In this document: in pieces, positions 37,546-49,843 of the stretch
Layout: every line of letters begins with the position of its first letter
Numbering within the stretch: the stretch's first letter is position 1
NCBI GenBank assembly: GCA_964017045.1
Contig: OZ024799.1
Coordinates: forward strand, 35,345,736 to 35,409,735
Direction of reading: 5' to 3'
DNA length: 64,000 bases
Origin: Omphiscola glabra
Lineage: Eukaryota > Mollusca > Gastropoda > Lymnaeidae
Program-made: the position numbers and the translations under genes
The notes under the pieces: model-generated
Databases searched by the model: none
Told to the model about the DNA's origin: nothing
What the model saw: the letters and a program-made list of their open reading frames with translations, nothing else

Positions 37546-38365
37546 TCAGCCCCATGAATGCGTCATTTTACATTTTAGCGTATTTCACGTGCCTTACAAA
37601 ATTTGTGAAAAGAAAATCTCTTCTAGGACGGGCAACTGATAAATTTATAGAAACATAATGAGTTATGGGAGCAATGCTTAATCAGTAGAAACAAAAGAAT
37701 TTGTTCAGGCTGGTGAATGGGAAAATGTATATGAGATTCACAAGAATCACCATTTTTTAAAAGAAAATTGTGTGTGTCGTTTATATACTCTTGAAACATG
37801 GTCTCTTTCCTCGGCAATATTAGAGCCACTGGTTTACATGTTACACGTTCTTAAAAAATCCTTATCCCAGCATAGTGTTTATGAATACCTTTCCCTAACC
37901 TTTGACCTTATAGTTTGACTTATTGGTGTAAACAGATAACCCCACAGGGCAGCTGGGAGAGAGACGGAGGGGAAACAAGACGGTACCGTGAAATTGGATT
38001 TCCGAAGTGACCCACCTCTGCGCCATGTTATAATCTGAAAACCCGAGGACCGCGGGGTTTCCTTCGTAGCCAAAATAATAGGTTTGGCTGTGGTTGAATA
38101 ATGCCATTAGGGTCTTAACAGCAGAATTCTTGAGGACGTCTGCTGATGTCAAGAGGAAACCTGGCACGCAAACAAGTGGATATTATAGCACTTACCCTAC
38201 GCAGTTCCTTTCTTTCTTCAATAATCTGTTGGTTTTGTTTAAAGTGGGTATCTATTTCAGCAATAGGTCTGCGACTCGAATGTGTTTCAAACAACATTTA
38301 AAACAACAACACTTTCCTTAAAAGAGAGAGGGGCGATAGTTTGACCGTTGTGTGGATGAGGAGAC
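37546..38365. other. No recognised feature
   Basis: Several short overlapping frames of 60-90 codons with no recognisable family. Confidence 0.4.
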
Positions 38366-39158
38366 CATACCACTGGCACCATGGACCTAATATCACCCTT
38401 TTCTCAAAGACCATACCACGGGTCCCATGGACCTAATATCACCATTTTCTCAAAGACCATACCACGGGTCCCATGGACCTAATATCACCATTTTCTCAAA
38501 GACCATACCACGGGTTCCATGGACCTAATATCACCCTTTTCTCAAAGACCATACAACTGGCACCATGGACCTAATATCACCCTTTTCTCAAAGACCATAC
38601 CACGGGTCCCATGGACCTAATATCACCATTTTCTCAAAGACCATACCACTGGCACCATGGACCTAATATCACCATTTTCTCAAAAACCATACCACGGGTC
38701 CCATGGACCTAATATCACCATTTTCTCAAAGACCATACCACGGGTTCCATGGACCTAATATCACCCTTTTCTCAAAGACCATACAACTGGCACCATGGAC
38801 CTAATATCACCCTTTTCTCAAAGACCATACCACGGGTCCCATGGACCTAATATCACCATTTTCTCAAAGACCATACCACTGGCACCATGGACCTAATATC
38901 ACCATTTTCTCAAAAACCATACCACGGGTCCCATGGACCTAATATCACCATTTTCTCAAAGACCATACCACGGGTCCCATGGACCTAATATCACCATTTT
39001 CTCAAAGACCATACCACTGGCACCATGGACCTAATATCACCCTTTTCTCAAAGACCATACCACTGGCACCATGGACCTAATATCACAATTTTCTCAAAGA
39101 CCATACCACGGGTCCCATTGACCTAGTATCACCATTTTCTCAATGACCATACCGCAGA
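38366..39158. repeat. 46-bp minisatellite with 230-bp higher-order repeat
   Basis: About 17 copies with core cccatggacctaatatcacc. Two unit types (ccacgggtccc and ccactggcacc) alternate. The marker cgggttccat recurs at 38511 and 38741, exactly 230 bp (five units) apart with matching neighbours. Confidence 0.95.
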
Positions 39159-39289
39159 GAGAAGACAACGTGCTTGCCTCACCTGGGCATTACGACCAAA
39201 TTCGTTAATATATTTTAAGCGACAATATACGAAAGGCGTAAATTGTTCCATTAGTTACACACAAACGCACACACACACACATATTTATA

Positions 39290-39425
39290 TATATTAGTTA
39301 CATCTATGTAGTTCAATTAGTGAAATCTATATAGTTCAATTAGTTACATCTATATAGCTCCATTAGTTACTTCTATTTAGTTCAATTAGTTACATCTATA
39401 TAGTTCATTTAGTTGCATCTAATTA
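39290..39425. repeat. 23-bp tandem repeat
   Basis: Six copies around agttacatctatatagttca, preceded by a short (CA)n tract at about 39267. Confidence 0.85.
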
Positions 39426-39821
39426 ATTTTATCGAGTCAATCACTTACCTTTTAGCCAGTTCCCTATAAAAAAAAAAAAACCCTTGAAAGTTCAAAGAAA
39501 AAAAATGTTGATAAAAATCCCGTATAGGCGTAGAGCTTAATTGCTGGTGACGTCAGCCCGGAAGTGGGGATAGATAGGACTAATCAAGTCTTCTCAACGC
39601 TCAATCAGATACTAATAACGCGCGTGGATAGCTGCACCAAGTTTTCCATGCAGTGCTTATGTACCAAACGTTGTAGGCCTACTCTCCTGGCCCTGGTTCT
39701 TTTTGGCCAGACTGATTGTCTTAAAATCTTAATGAATGACCTTATTTCTTTTTAAATTTCTAAAACAAATAACGTTGGAAAAGTTTATATTAGTTTTTTT
39801 GTTTTGGTTTCTGTACCCATC
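39426..39821. other. No recognised feature
   Basis: Nothing supported. Confidence 0.4.
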
Positions 39822-40662
39822 GGTTGTTCGAATTATTTTACCTATCGGTTGTTCGAATTATTTTACCCATCGGTTGTTCGAATTATTTGACCCATCGGTT
39901 GCTCGAATTATTTTACCCATCGGTTGTTCGAATTATTTGACCCATCGGTTGTTCGAATTATTTGACCCATCAGTTGTTCGAATTATTTTACCCATCGGTT
40001 GTTCGAATTATTTGACCCATCGGTTGCTCGAATTATTTGACCCATCGGTTCCTCGAATTATTTACCCATCGGTTGTTCGAATTATTTGACCCATCGGTTG
40101 CTCGAATTATTTTACCCATCGGTTGTTCGAATTATTTGACCCATCGGTTGTTCGAATTATTTGACCAATAGGCTGTTCGAATTATTTGAACCATCGGTTG
40201 CTCAAATTATTTGACCCATCGGTTGCTCGAATTATTTTACCCATCGGTTGTTCGAATTATTTGACCCATCGGTTGCTCGAATTATTTTACCCATCGGTTG
40301 TTCGAATTATTTGACCCATCGGTTGTTCGAATTATTTGACCCATCGGCTGTTCGAATTATTTGACCCATCGGTTGTTCGAATTATTTGACCCATCGGTTG
40401 TTCGAATTATTTGACCCATCGGTTGTTCGAATTATTTGACCCATCGATTGCTCGAATTATTTTACTCATCGGTTGTTCGAATTATTTGACCCATCACTTG
40501 TTCGAATTATTTTACCCATCAGTTGTTCGAATTATTTTACCCATCGGTTGTTAGAATTATTTTACTCATCAATTGTTCGAATTATTTGACCCATCGGTTG
40601 TTCGAATTATTTGACCCATCGTTTGCTTGAATTATTTTACCCATCGGTTGTTCGAATTATGT
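39822..40662. repeat. 25-bp minisatellite
   Basis: About 33 copies with core acccatcggttgttcgaatt, with ttta/tttg and gttg/gctg variants mixed throughout. Confidence 0.97.
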
Positions 40663-41829
40663 TAACAGCTGACTTAAGTTCCAAATTTTTGACTAAGTGA
40701 GTATTCTTTAAAAAAAATAAATCTTAATTTAATTAGTTATACGTTAAAAAAAGCTTAAAATAAATATTTAGTCTAAGTTTCAAATAAGAGGCAACACAGT
40801 TTTTTTTCTCATATCTAACCGAAACTCAATAGCGTTCATAAACAGGGCAGTCGTGGAAAATATCCCACCTTTTTTATATCCGCTGTACATTTAAACAAGC
40901 CCGGACAACTAAGTTTGTTGTATAAATGCAATAAATTCATTTTATCACATGCATGTAACGGTGCGTGATTCATCCTTTATTAAGACGTAGTTATGTGAAT
41001 GGGTCAACGTCTGACGAAAACACGTTGCACACTTCCTTCTTTTATTCTTTCATAAACACACTTTATTTTTACTGGATACCCATTTAACAAATCATTAACA
41101 TTCCTCATTCCCATACCCCCCCCCCCCGAAATAAACCCAGGAAAACTGATTTTTTGAGTTGAGAGAGTGTGGGTGGGGCTAAAAATATGATTGAATATGT
41201 TGTTATCAAGTTATCGGCAACGAGTCTCTGAGCAAAGTTTCAGCTCAAACGAATGACAGAATGTGGGTCAATTAATCTTCCGAATATTTTAACACACTGA
41301 AACACACGGACAAAAGCGAAGTTAATGTAAAGGATTTTAAAAAGGGTGGCGCTCTAAAATATGTGTGAGAACGTTTGTGCCGGGCAACGTCTTTGACATG
41401 TCAGACGTCAGACATTCGATGAAGAAGTTTTCTTGTTTGTTGGCATCCAAATTGTGTTTGTTTTAGATTTTAGGCATCTTGCGATTTTTGTTTTCCCCGA
41501 GTAAAATAAAAAATCACCTACTTATTGTAAGATGAAAATTTTTTTTATCATATCTTTTATTATCAAACTAACAAACATATAATAAAACAGGTATACAATG
41601 ATTGATTTTATAAATTAAATTGATTAAATTAGCCTGTAAGTCAGTCATCTTACATGAATGGAATTTATTTGGCTCTTAGCTTTCCTGGAACGAGGCCAAA
41701 GATAGACAAGACGCTTTTAGACGAGTTGAAACCGGATAGACTATAAGATTCGATCGAAGAAGATGATTTACAGACTGGACACAGGAAGGCAAATAAAAAA
41801 ACCGAACATACTAGAAAATGTTATTCTAG
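40663..41829. other. No recognised feature
   Basis: AT-rich, with a poly-C run near 41117. No gene recognised. Confidence 0.4.
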
Positions 41830-42172
41830 CTAAGCTCTCTTTGCATCCCTAAGCTCTCTTTGCATCCCTAAGCTCTCTTTGCATCCCTAAGCTCTCTTTG
41901 CATCCCTAAGCTCTCTTTGCATCCCTAAGCTCTCTTTGCATCCCTAAGCTCTCTTTGCATCCCTAAGCTCTCTTTGCATCCCTAAGCTCTCTTTGCATCC
42001 CTAAGCTCTCTTTGCATCCCTAAGCTCTCTTTGCATCCCTAAGCTCTCTTTGCATCCCTAAGCTCTCTTTGCATCCCTAAGCTCTCTTTGCATCCCTAAG
42101 CTCTCTTTGCATCCCTAAGCTCTCTTTGCATCCCTAAGCTCTCTTTGCATCCCTAAGCTCTCTTTGCATCCC
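41830..42172. repeat. 19-bp minisatellite, essentially perfect
   Basis: 18 copies of ctaagctctctttgcatcc with no change visible until the last unit. It is the most homogeneous array in the window, implying very recent expansion. Confidence 0.98.
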
Positions 42173-42316
42173 CTTAACTACGTCTAACAGAGTAGTACTT
42201 GTCTTAACTCTCAAGGGAAACTTATCATGCCCTACACTCTGAATTAATGAAGATACTATATCAAGTGTCTTTAACTGTTCTTTCTAAATGTCTTTCTCTT
42301 TTCGATCTCCCTCTCT

Positions 42317-42324
42317 AGCTCTCT

Positions 42325-42367
<43 letters not shown>

Positions 42368-42482
42368 TCGGCTGCTGGTAGATGATGGCTTTGTCGGCTA
42401 ATTGTTGATGATGGCATTTTCGGCTTCTTGTTTATGATGGCTTTGTCGGCTTCTTGTCTTTGATGGCCTCGTCGGCTTCAAG
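42317..42482. repeat. (CT)n tract followed by a ~30-bp repeat
   Basis: About 48 bp of CT repeats run into four diverged copies of tgtcggcttcttgttgatga. Confidence 0.8.
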
Positions 42483-42726
42483 TTTCCATTTTGCCTAGTG
42501 GATTACAATATTTTAAGATTTAATTTCGTGTTTCTGATTTTAAATGAGAAATAATATTACAATATCAATACGTATGAAAATTTTAATTTGATTTCGGACC
42601 GCAATTATTTCAGCAAGTGAAATGCCCCGTCATTTGTGACGGACAGAGAGACGAAATCGTGTCACTATTCTTTTCATATTCCATTTAATTTCAAAATTAA
42701 AAAAAAAAAAAAATCAACCTCTAAGA

Positions 42727-43124
42727 TTCTAATGGCCATCTCCGTTAGAGCGTACTTTAACGTTGTCATATTAATGGCCATCTCTGATACAGCGTTCCTT
42801 AACGTTGTCATATTTATGGCCATCTCTGATACAGCGTTCCTTAACGTTGTCATATTTATGGCCATCTCTGATACAGCGTTCTTTAACGTTGTCATATTTA
42901 TGGCCATCTCTGATACAGCGTTCTTGAACGTTGTCATATTTATGGCCATCTCTGATACAGCGTTCATTAACGTTGTCATATTTATGGCCATCTCTGATAC
43001 AGCGTTCTTTAACGTTGTCATATTTATGGCCATCTCTGATACAGCGTTCCTTAACGTTGTCATTTTTATGGCCATCTCTGATACAGCGTTCTGTAAAGTT
43101 GTCATATTTATGGCCATCTCTGAT
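42727..43124. repeat. 42-bp minisatellite (left part)
   Basis: Nine and a half copies with core ggccatctctgatacagcgt. The array stops at ctctgat, where the LINE begins, and resumes at 46031. The unit is a multiple of three and stop-free in several frames. Confidence 0.95.
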
Positions 43125-46030
43125 GTTGTTGTTCGTCCGTCAAATCGACTAGGACCATCCAGTCATCCGGTTAAAGGGGTGGGTTACGGTGGGTTCGTAG
43201 GTGGCTTGCCAATCCTATACGTGCTCGGAATAGTCTGTGGCACCGCGGGCAGGGGATAGTTGGTGCAGTCGTGACTTTAATAATGTTCTTTCGGGCTTGC
43301 CTTCGTGTCTCAATGGTGGCCATCCTACTGGCTTCATAAGATTTAGCCCCTATCTTGACCACTGATCTCCACCTGACTCTGTCCTGGGCGGTCTGCTCCC
43401 ATTTAGTAGTGTCGATGCTGAAGGCCTTCAGTGCCACTTTCAGCGAGTCTTTGTAACGTTTTTTTGGACCTCCTTGACTGTCGTGAGCTCACCATAGAAT
43501 ATTTGTTTAGGGAGCCGGTGATCTTCCATACGGGCAACGTGTCCCATCCAACGGAGTTGATACTGCATCAGGGTAGTGAAGATACTAGGTAGGTTCGCTC
43601 TAGCGAGAACCTCTGTGTCAGGAACTTTGTCTTGCCACCTGATGCCGAGGAGTTTCCTGAGGCTGGTTGTGTGAAAATGGTTCAGTTTTTTAGCGTGACG
43701 CTGGTAGACTGTCCACGTTTCACACCCGTAGAGCAATGTCGAGAGGACTGCTGCGCTGTAGACCTTGATCTTCGTTTCCCGTCTGATACCTCTCCTGTCC
43801 CAAACAGTGCTGCGGAGCCTGCCAAATATGGCACTAGCTTTTGCAAGTCTGGCATTCATTTCATCATCAATGATGACAGATCTGGAGAGTGTGCTGCCCA
43901 AGTAAGTAAATTTATCCACCGCGTTAAGACGCTGTCCGCTGATGATGATGTTGGGTTCAGCGTAGGGCCTACTGGGAGCTGGCTGATAGAATACCAGTCT
44001 TCTTCGCGTTGATTGTTAGTCCAAAGTTGGTGCAGGCCTAAGAAAAGATATCAACGCTTTGCTGCATGGCAGCTTGAGAGTCAGCATTGAGGGCACAGTC
44101 GTCCGCAAACAGAAGCTCGTTGATGGTGGTATGTTTGACCTTTGTTTTAGCTTGAAGCCTCTTTAGGTTGAAGACCGATCCATCGGTGCGGAAACGGATT
44201 GGCAAGCCCGTGGTGGAGTCCCTGAACGCATCAGACAGCATTGCAGAATACATAATACTGAAGAGCGTGGGAGCCAGGACACAGCCCTGCTTCACACCAT
44301 TTGTGACAGGGAATGCTTGAGATGACTGACCGTTGTCCTGCACTCTGGCCATCATGCAGCTGACGGATGATGGTGGTGAATTTTTCTGGGCATCCGTACT
44401 TTTTCATGATATTCCACAGGCCATCTCTATTGACCCTGTCAAAAGCCTTATTCAGGTCAATAAATGTGGAATATAGGTCCATGTTTTGCTCCTGGCATTT
44501 CTCTTGGAGCTGCCTGGCAGCAAACACCATATCGATAGTTCCTCGTTCTTTTCGGAAACCACATTGACTTTCGGGTAGGAGACCTCGCTCCAGATGTGCA
44601 TTTAGGCGGTTCAGAAGGGCTCGGGCCAAGATCCTGCCCGCGATGGACAGCAGTGAAATTCCGCGGTGATTGTCGCAGGCCTGGCGGTTTCCTTTGTGTT
44701 TGTACAGGTGGATAATGGAGGCATCTTTGAGGTCCTGTGGTACAGTTTCCGTCTGCCAGATTATCTGGAATAGACGCAATAGCTTATCCGTCAACGCTGG
44801 TCCACCCTCTTTGTAGATTTCGGCAGGAATCATGTCGGAGCCAGGTACTTTACCATTGGACATTTGACGAATTGCTGTCTGTATCTCGACCGAAGTTGGG
44901 ACAGCGTCCAGTGACTTGTTCATTGGGACCTGGGGCAATCTTTCAATGGCCTCATCATTAATGATGGAAGGCGTATTTAGCACATTATTAAAGTGTTCCG
45001 CCCATCTTTCCAAGATTTTTTCCTTGTCTATGATGAGGGTAGAACCGTCTGCACTAAGGAGAGGGGAAAAGCCTGAGGTGGTAACTCCATAGATTTCTCT
45101 CAGGCCACTGTAGAAGTTTTTCATGTCTTTTTTGTCTGCAAAGCCTTGAATCTCATCAGCTTTCGGATTCAACCAGGAGTCTTGCATCTGGCGCAGTTGT
45201 AATTGGACCTTGCTGCGGATGTTCCTCAGTGCAGCTGTCTTTGCTGCTGACATTGGGTCATCATGGAGGGCTTTGTACGCCCGACGTTTTTGCTCAAGTA
45301 GCATTTGGATTGCTGTGTTGTTTTCATCAAACCAATCCCTGTGTTTTCTGATAGAGGGTCCGAGGCGCTCAGCGGCTGTGTTATACACCGTCTCACGAAG
45401 TGTGGTCCACGCTGCTTCCGCGTCCTGGTTGTTCAGTGTTATGGAATCAAGGCGTTCATCCAGGGTGTCAACAAAGGTTTGTCTTACATCAGGGATCTTC
45501 AGCTTACTGATGTTGAGGCGTTTCGGAGCTTTGGTGGCCTGAGGTCGTCTCTTAGGTTGGATGGGAATTTTCAACTTTGAGACGATGAGGCGGTGATCCG
45601 TCCAGCATTCTGCGCCGCACATGGCCTTAGTCACTCTCACATCATGCCGGTCCCTATTTCTGACGATGACATAATCTATTAGGTGCCAGTTTTTAGAACG
45701 GGGGTGCATCCAGGAGGTCCTGTTGCGCGTAGGCAGGTTAAATGTGGTGTTTGTTATTAGAAGGCCGTGTTCAACACAGGTCTGTAGTAGCAGTAGGCCG
45801 TTGCTGTTGCACTTTCCAACACCATACGTCCCCAACACTCCTCCCCAGGAGGTGTAGTTACTGCCGACACGTGCATTGAAATTTCCAAGAATTATGAGTT
45901 TGTCAGCAGTCGGTGTGGAGGAGATGACAGTGTTCAGGTCCTCATAAAACCTATCTATGGACTCTTCTGTGCTTGTCATGGTGGGTGCATAGGCACTGAC
46001 TAAAGTGGCAGCCTTCCTTCCATGGCAGAG
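43125..46030 (-). pseudogene. RTE-like LINE (endonuclease-reverse transcriptase), 5'-truncated and mutated
   Basis: Minus strand. The apurinic-type endonuclease starts mid-domain at HGRKAATLVSAYAPTM. ILGNFNARVG follows, where the family usually has GDFN, so a likely catalytic Asp is changed, then WTDHRLIVSKLKI. The reverse transcriptase follows, with GKVPGSDMIPAEIYKEGG, the FIDLNKAFDRVNRDGLW block, PVTNGVKQGCVLAPTLFS and the catalytic LLFADDCAL. Then come DKFTYLGSTLS, LLYGCETW and WMGHVARM, and at the C-terminus a zinc-finger-like CPRCHRLFRARIGLASHLRTH-type motif. The frame shifts near 44350, 43990 and 43460, and a stop lies near 44040. The first part of the endonuclease and any ORF1 are absent. 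The 3' end is a short (AAC)n tail at 43125. The insertion splits a 42-bp array, with about 3 bp (gat) shared by both flanks. Confidence 0.93.
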
Positions 46031-46235
46031 GATACAGCGTTCTTGAACGTTGTCATATTTATGGCCATCTCTGATACAGCGTTCATTAACGTTGTCATAT
46101 TTATGGCCATCTCTGATACAGCGTTCTTTAACGTTGTCATATTTATGGCCATCTCTGATACAGCGTTCTTTAACGTTGTCATATTTATGGCCATCTCTGA
46201 TACAGCCTTCTTCAACGTTGTCATATTTATATGCA
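46031..46235. repeat. 42-bp minisatellite (right part)
   Basis: Five copies of the same unit as at 42727-43124, starting in mid-unit at gatacagcg directly after the LINE. Confidence 0.95.
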
Positions 46236-47299
46236 TCATTTTTATCAACATTTTTATTAAAAGGGAGAGGGTGTGGTAAGAGAAGCTTGGGTGAGTCCAA
46301 ACATTTGACTGTGGTTGTATGGAAGTGTTTGATCTTAATTTGCTTATTGATGTGTGGGCAGAACAGTACTTTTTTAAGTGACGTCCTAGCTAGCACTTCT
46401 GAACTATTAAGAAAGCATTTTGTTTCAAATCTCCATCTTCAAGGACTAGACCAACAAGTGAAAACATTTTAATACACATTCGAATTTTAGCCAGCGATTA
46501 GGAGGTAGACACGTTTGGGTTTGGGGGGCGGGGCAAATAATAAAAAATCTATAGATCAATTTGTAGGATTGTAATTTTATTATAGGCAGGGGGAGGGGGT
46601 GCGGCTAAATCCCACCTCACACTCCCTCAAATCCCCAGCAGGCATATTTCTGTCGAGGGCCTTTGTATGCCTGTGACATCTTTTTGTTTATCCGGCTGTA
46701 TCGCCACAAGGATGGATGGATAGATACTCCCTATGTAACAAAGCCAATCATGTTTATAATTATTCTCGGAACTTACCACACACACCTTGACATAAATAAT
46801 TGATGTCCTTGTTTAAAATTTCAACCTCATTTACTACCAACAAAACATCTACTGGCCATTATCATGATACAAGTTCAAAGAAGTATTATTGCTTCCGTTT
46901 CATCATGATAGCAGTTCAAAGAAGTACCACTCATCCACAAATGTAGTGTTAAACTATTTACATTTTGTGTGGGTGCGTATTTTTATTCAGCAGGTGTACA
47001 ACTTTTCAAAAATGTGCGATCATTTGAAGTAAATAATACATTTTTCCAACCCATCTCAGCAGCAATTATACATATTAATTATCTCAATTAACAGCAACAC
47101 AATATTTATTTTAAATTTAGATGTGGAGCTACCCTCACCCACATTCAGTCTTCCATTCTCTTATGGACACACGCGTCTTTTAAGAACCACTGCTGCTGCA
47201 TTTTGTTTACTTTCTCATCTCAGCTCTATTGAGTTTATTTTTCTCTTTTCTTTTTCCGTATCCGGTTTTAATGTCAACGTCTGCTGGAGGTTTTCTGTA
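46236..47299. other. Mostly unassigned, with a LINE tail at ~46690-46720
   Basis: The segment ctgtatcgccacaaggatgg(atgg) matches the tail of the RTE-like family seen at 14.4 and 58.6 kb. A 20-bp motif (agttcaaagaagtaytaytn) occurs twice near 46875 and 46915. No gene recognised. Confidence 0.4.
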
Positions 47300-47434
47300 A
47301 ATCTCTGTGACCACAATATGCTGAGGACATGAAGGGTCTTACAAATGTTATCATGTTATAATTCAGAGGTTCCCTTGAAACATCTGTGACCGCAATGCAC
47401 TGAGGACATGAAGGGGCCCTACAAATATTATCAT
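47300..47434. repeat. 79-80-bp tandem repeat (left part)
   Basis: Two copies containing gtgaccacaatatgctgagg and catgaaggg, 79 bp apart. The repeat resumes near 47967. Confidence 0.85.
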
Positions 47435-47966
47435 TTATTACGGACCGTTATAAATGGAGACTTTAATCTCTTAATTTTAGACTATGGCTCGTTCTAGAAA
47501 CAGTTCATAATAAAGGACGATACCAACGTTTAAAAATATTAACAAATAAAACGACAAGCAAGGCCAGAGCTAATTACAATTAATAACTTTTTTAATTTGT
47601 GAACTTCAATTAAATAATAACAGCAAGAGAAATATGATTATAATTATAAACTACAGATTTGCTGGTACCGGTACTGTATATAAAAATACAACGAGCACAA
47701 AATGGTAAAACGAGAAAATCTCTCTCGCTCTCTATCGGTCAGCCCTTTTATAGGCATTTCCTACTAATGTCTAGAACCGTCTAATGCATTGTTTTGCTTT
47801 CCCGTTTTATCCAGATCCTTCTATAAGGTTCTGAATAACTAAGCTTTTTGTAAACAAGGGAATGTTTTTTTGTAGCCACACTTCAAAGGCGGTCACGAGA
47901 GTTCACGAGGGGATATGCTCATGGGACGCGAGATAGGCGTGCTTTAACACATCATCCCTTATAACA
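47435..47966. other. ~530-bp segment splitting the 80-bp repeat
   Basis: On its left the repeat stops after tatcat and on its right it resumes at atgttataattcag, which is the adjoining part of the unit. This looks like an insertion, but I see no terminal inverted repeats or coding sequence, and the shared bases are only about two. Confidence 0.45.
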
Positions 47967-48135
47967 TATGTTATAATTCAGAGGTTCCTTTGAAATCTAT
48001 GTGACCACAATGTGCTGAGGACATGAAAGGGCCCTACAATTATTATCATGTTATAATTCAGAGTTTCCTTTGAAATCTCCATGACCACAATTTGCTAAGG
48101 ACATGAAAGGCCTTACACATATTATAATTTTTTAA
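47967..48135. repeat. 79-80-bp tandem repeat (right part)
   Basis: Two further copies (gtgaccacaatgtgctgagg at 48001; atgaccacaatttgctaagg at 48081), 80 bp apart. Confidence 0.85.
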
Positions 48136-48195
48136 CACACAGGCCCTCGGTAATATTTTCTGACGATAAAAAAGTTAAAAAGTCTTGCTGACCCA

Positions 48196-48412
48196 AAGAG
48201 AGCATCAGATCACACATGAAATCAGATCACCAAAGAAATCAGATCACCAATGGAATCAGATCACACATGAAATCAGATCACCAAAGAAATCAGATTACCA
48301 ATGAAATCAGATCACCAATGAAATCAGATCCCCAATGAAATCAGATCACCAATGAAATCAGATCACCTATGAAATCAGATCACCAATGAAATCAGATCAC
48401 CAATGAAACTAT
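48196..48412. repeat. 17-bp minisatellite
   Basis: About 13 copies of atcagatcaccaatgaa. Confidence 0.95.
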
Positions 48413-48479
48413 GAAATTTTGGAAGTAAGATGGCCATAAACATGTTCAACAGATGCACTTTTCAGACAAGTATGTAAAA

Positions 48480-49039
48480 TACCCTTGCCCAACACTCGAT
48501 GCAAAATAACTATGCCCAACACTCGCGGGAAACTAGCCATGCTCCAAACTCGGTAATATTATAATCGAGGTGTTTTCTTTAAAGGTCACGTTGTCCCAAC
48601 ACGAGACACAGAAATAACGTCACTTAAACACCACCTGTTTCTTATTTAAAAGATGTTTGTTTCTTGGATTATTTACAATGATGCAATTTAAAGACATATT
48701 TAACCACCGACAATGTGTAGTTTTGAATGCTTCCTTTGCCCTCATTTAAAGATACCATTACTTTGCATAACAGCGCGAGAACCATTGTCTTAACTTATTT
48801 TCTGCGAAGTCGTTCTGACCTTAAAGATGGTAGGTTTAGATGTAAGTAGAAGATTTATGGAGAACAATGTGGGGCGGGGAGACTTAGCCTCGGGCCGTCT
48901 GCAGAATGTTCTCGACGTACGTCCGAGTCTCCAAGGGGCTTATGGCAAGGCTCTCAATGGATTGCAGTGATTAACTTAAAACTGAAACGCAACTTGAGTT
49001 AGTTACCATAGAAATGTAATCCATGCTATACGGGTATTA
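48480..49039. other. Short repeat then unassigned sequence
   Basis: Three diverged ~28-bp copies (gcccaacactcgatgcaaaa) at 48480-48550; the rest is unrecognised. Confidence 0.45.
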
Positions 49040-49318
49040 TGTTTATACCATGTGTGGAACATATCTATACCACTTGTGGAACATGTCGATACCACGTGTG
49101 GAACATGTCAATACCACGTGTGGAACATGTCAATACCACGTGTGGAACATGTTTATACCACGTGTGGAACATATCTAAACCACGTGTGGAACATATCTAT
49201 ACCACGTGTGGAACACATCTAAACCACGTGTGGAACATGTCTATACCACGTGTGGAACATGTCAATACCACGTGTGGAACATGTCTATACCACGTGTGGA
49301 CCATATTTATGCAACGTG
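49040..49318. repeat. 22-bp minisatellite with an E-box in each unit
   Basis: About 12-13 copies with core accacgtgtggaacatgt. About ten of them contain the canonical E-box CACGTG; edge copies have lost it (accatgtgtgg, accacttgtgg, gcaacgtgggg). Confidence 0.95.
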
Positions 49319-49514
49319 GGGAACATGTGGCTACTTTTAGCATGTATCGCCTTGAAATAGCAGACTTATTTACAAGGTCAAGGGCACTCTGTCCAAACGC
49401 GTGCCTGACATGATGTCCTTCAAATAGAATATCCAAAGAAATATTATTGGATGTAAACTGTTGACGCCATTCCAATTATTAATACCGATCACCATGTGCC
49501 AATTAATTATGTTG

Positions 49515-49796
49515 AGCATTAAGTTTGTTTCTATTAAGTTTGTTTCTATTAAGTTTGTTTCTATTAAGTTTGTTTCTATTAAGTTTGTTTCTATTAAGTT
49601 TGTTTCTATTAATTTTGTTTCTATTAAGTTTGTTTCTATTAAGTTTGTTTCTATTAAGTTTGTTTCTATTAAGTTTGTTTCTATTAAGTTTGTTTCTATT
49701 AAGTTTGTTTCTATTAAGTTTGTTTCTATTAAGTTTGTTTCTATTAAGTTTGTTTCTATTAAGTTTGTTTCTATAAAGTTTGTTTCTATTAAGTTT
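49515..49796. repeat. 15-bp minisatellite
   Basis: About 19 copies of attaagtttgtttct, nearly perfect. The unit is stop-free in several frames. Confidence 0.97.
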
Positions 49797-49843
49797 GCTT
49801 GGTGTGTCGTTGAAAATAATAAGACTGGCACATCTCTCTACGG

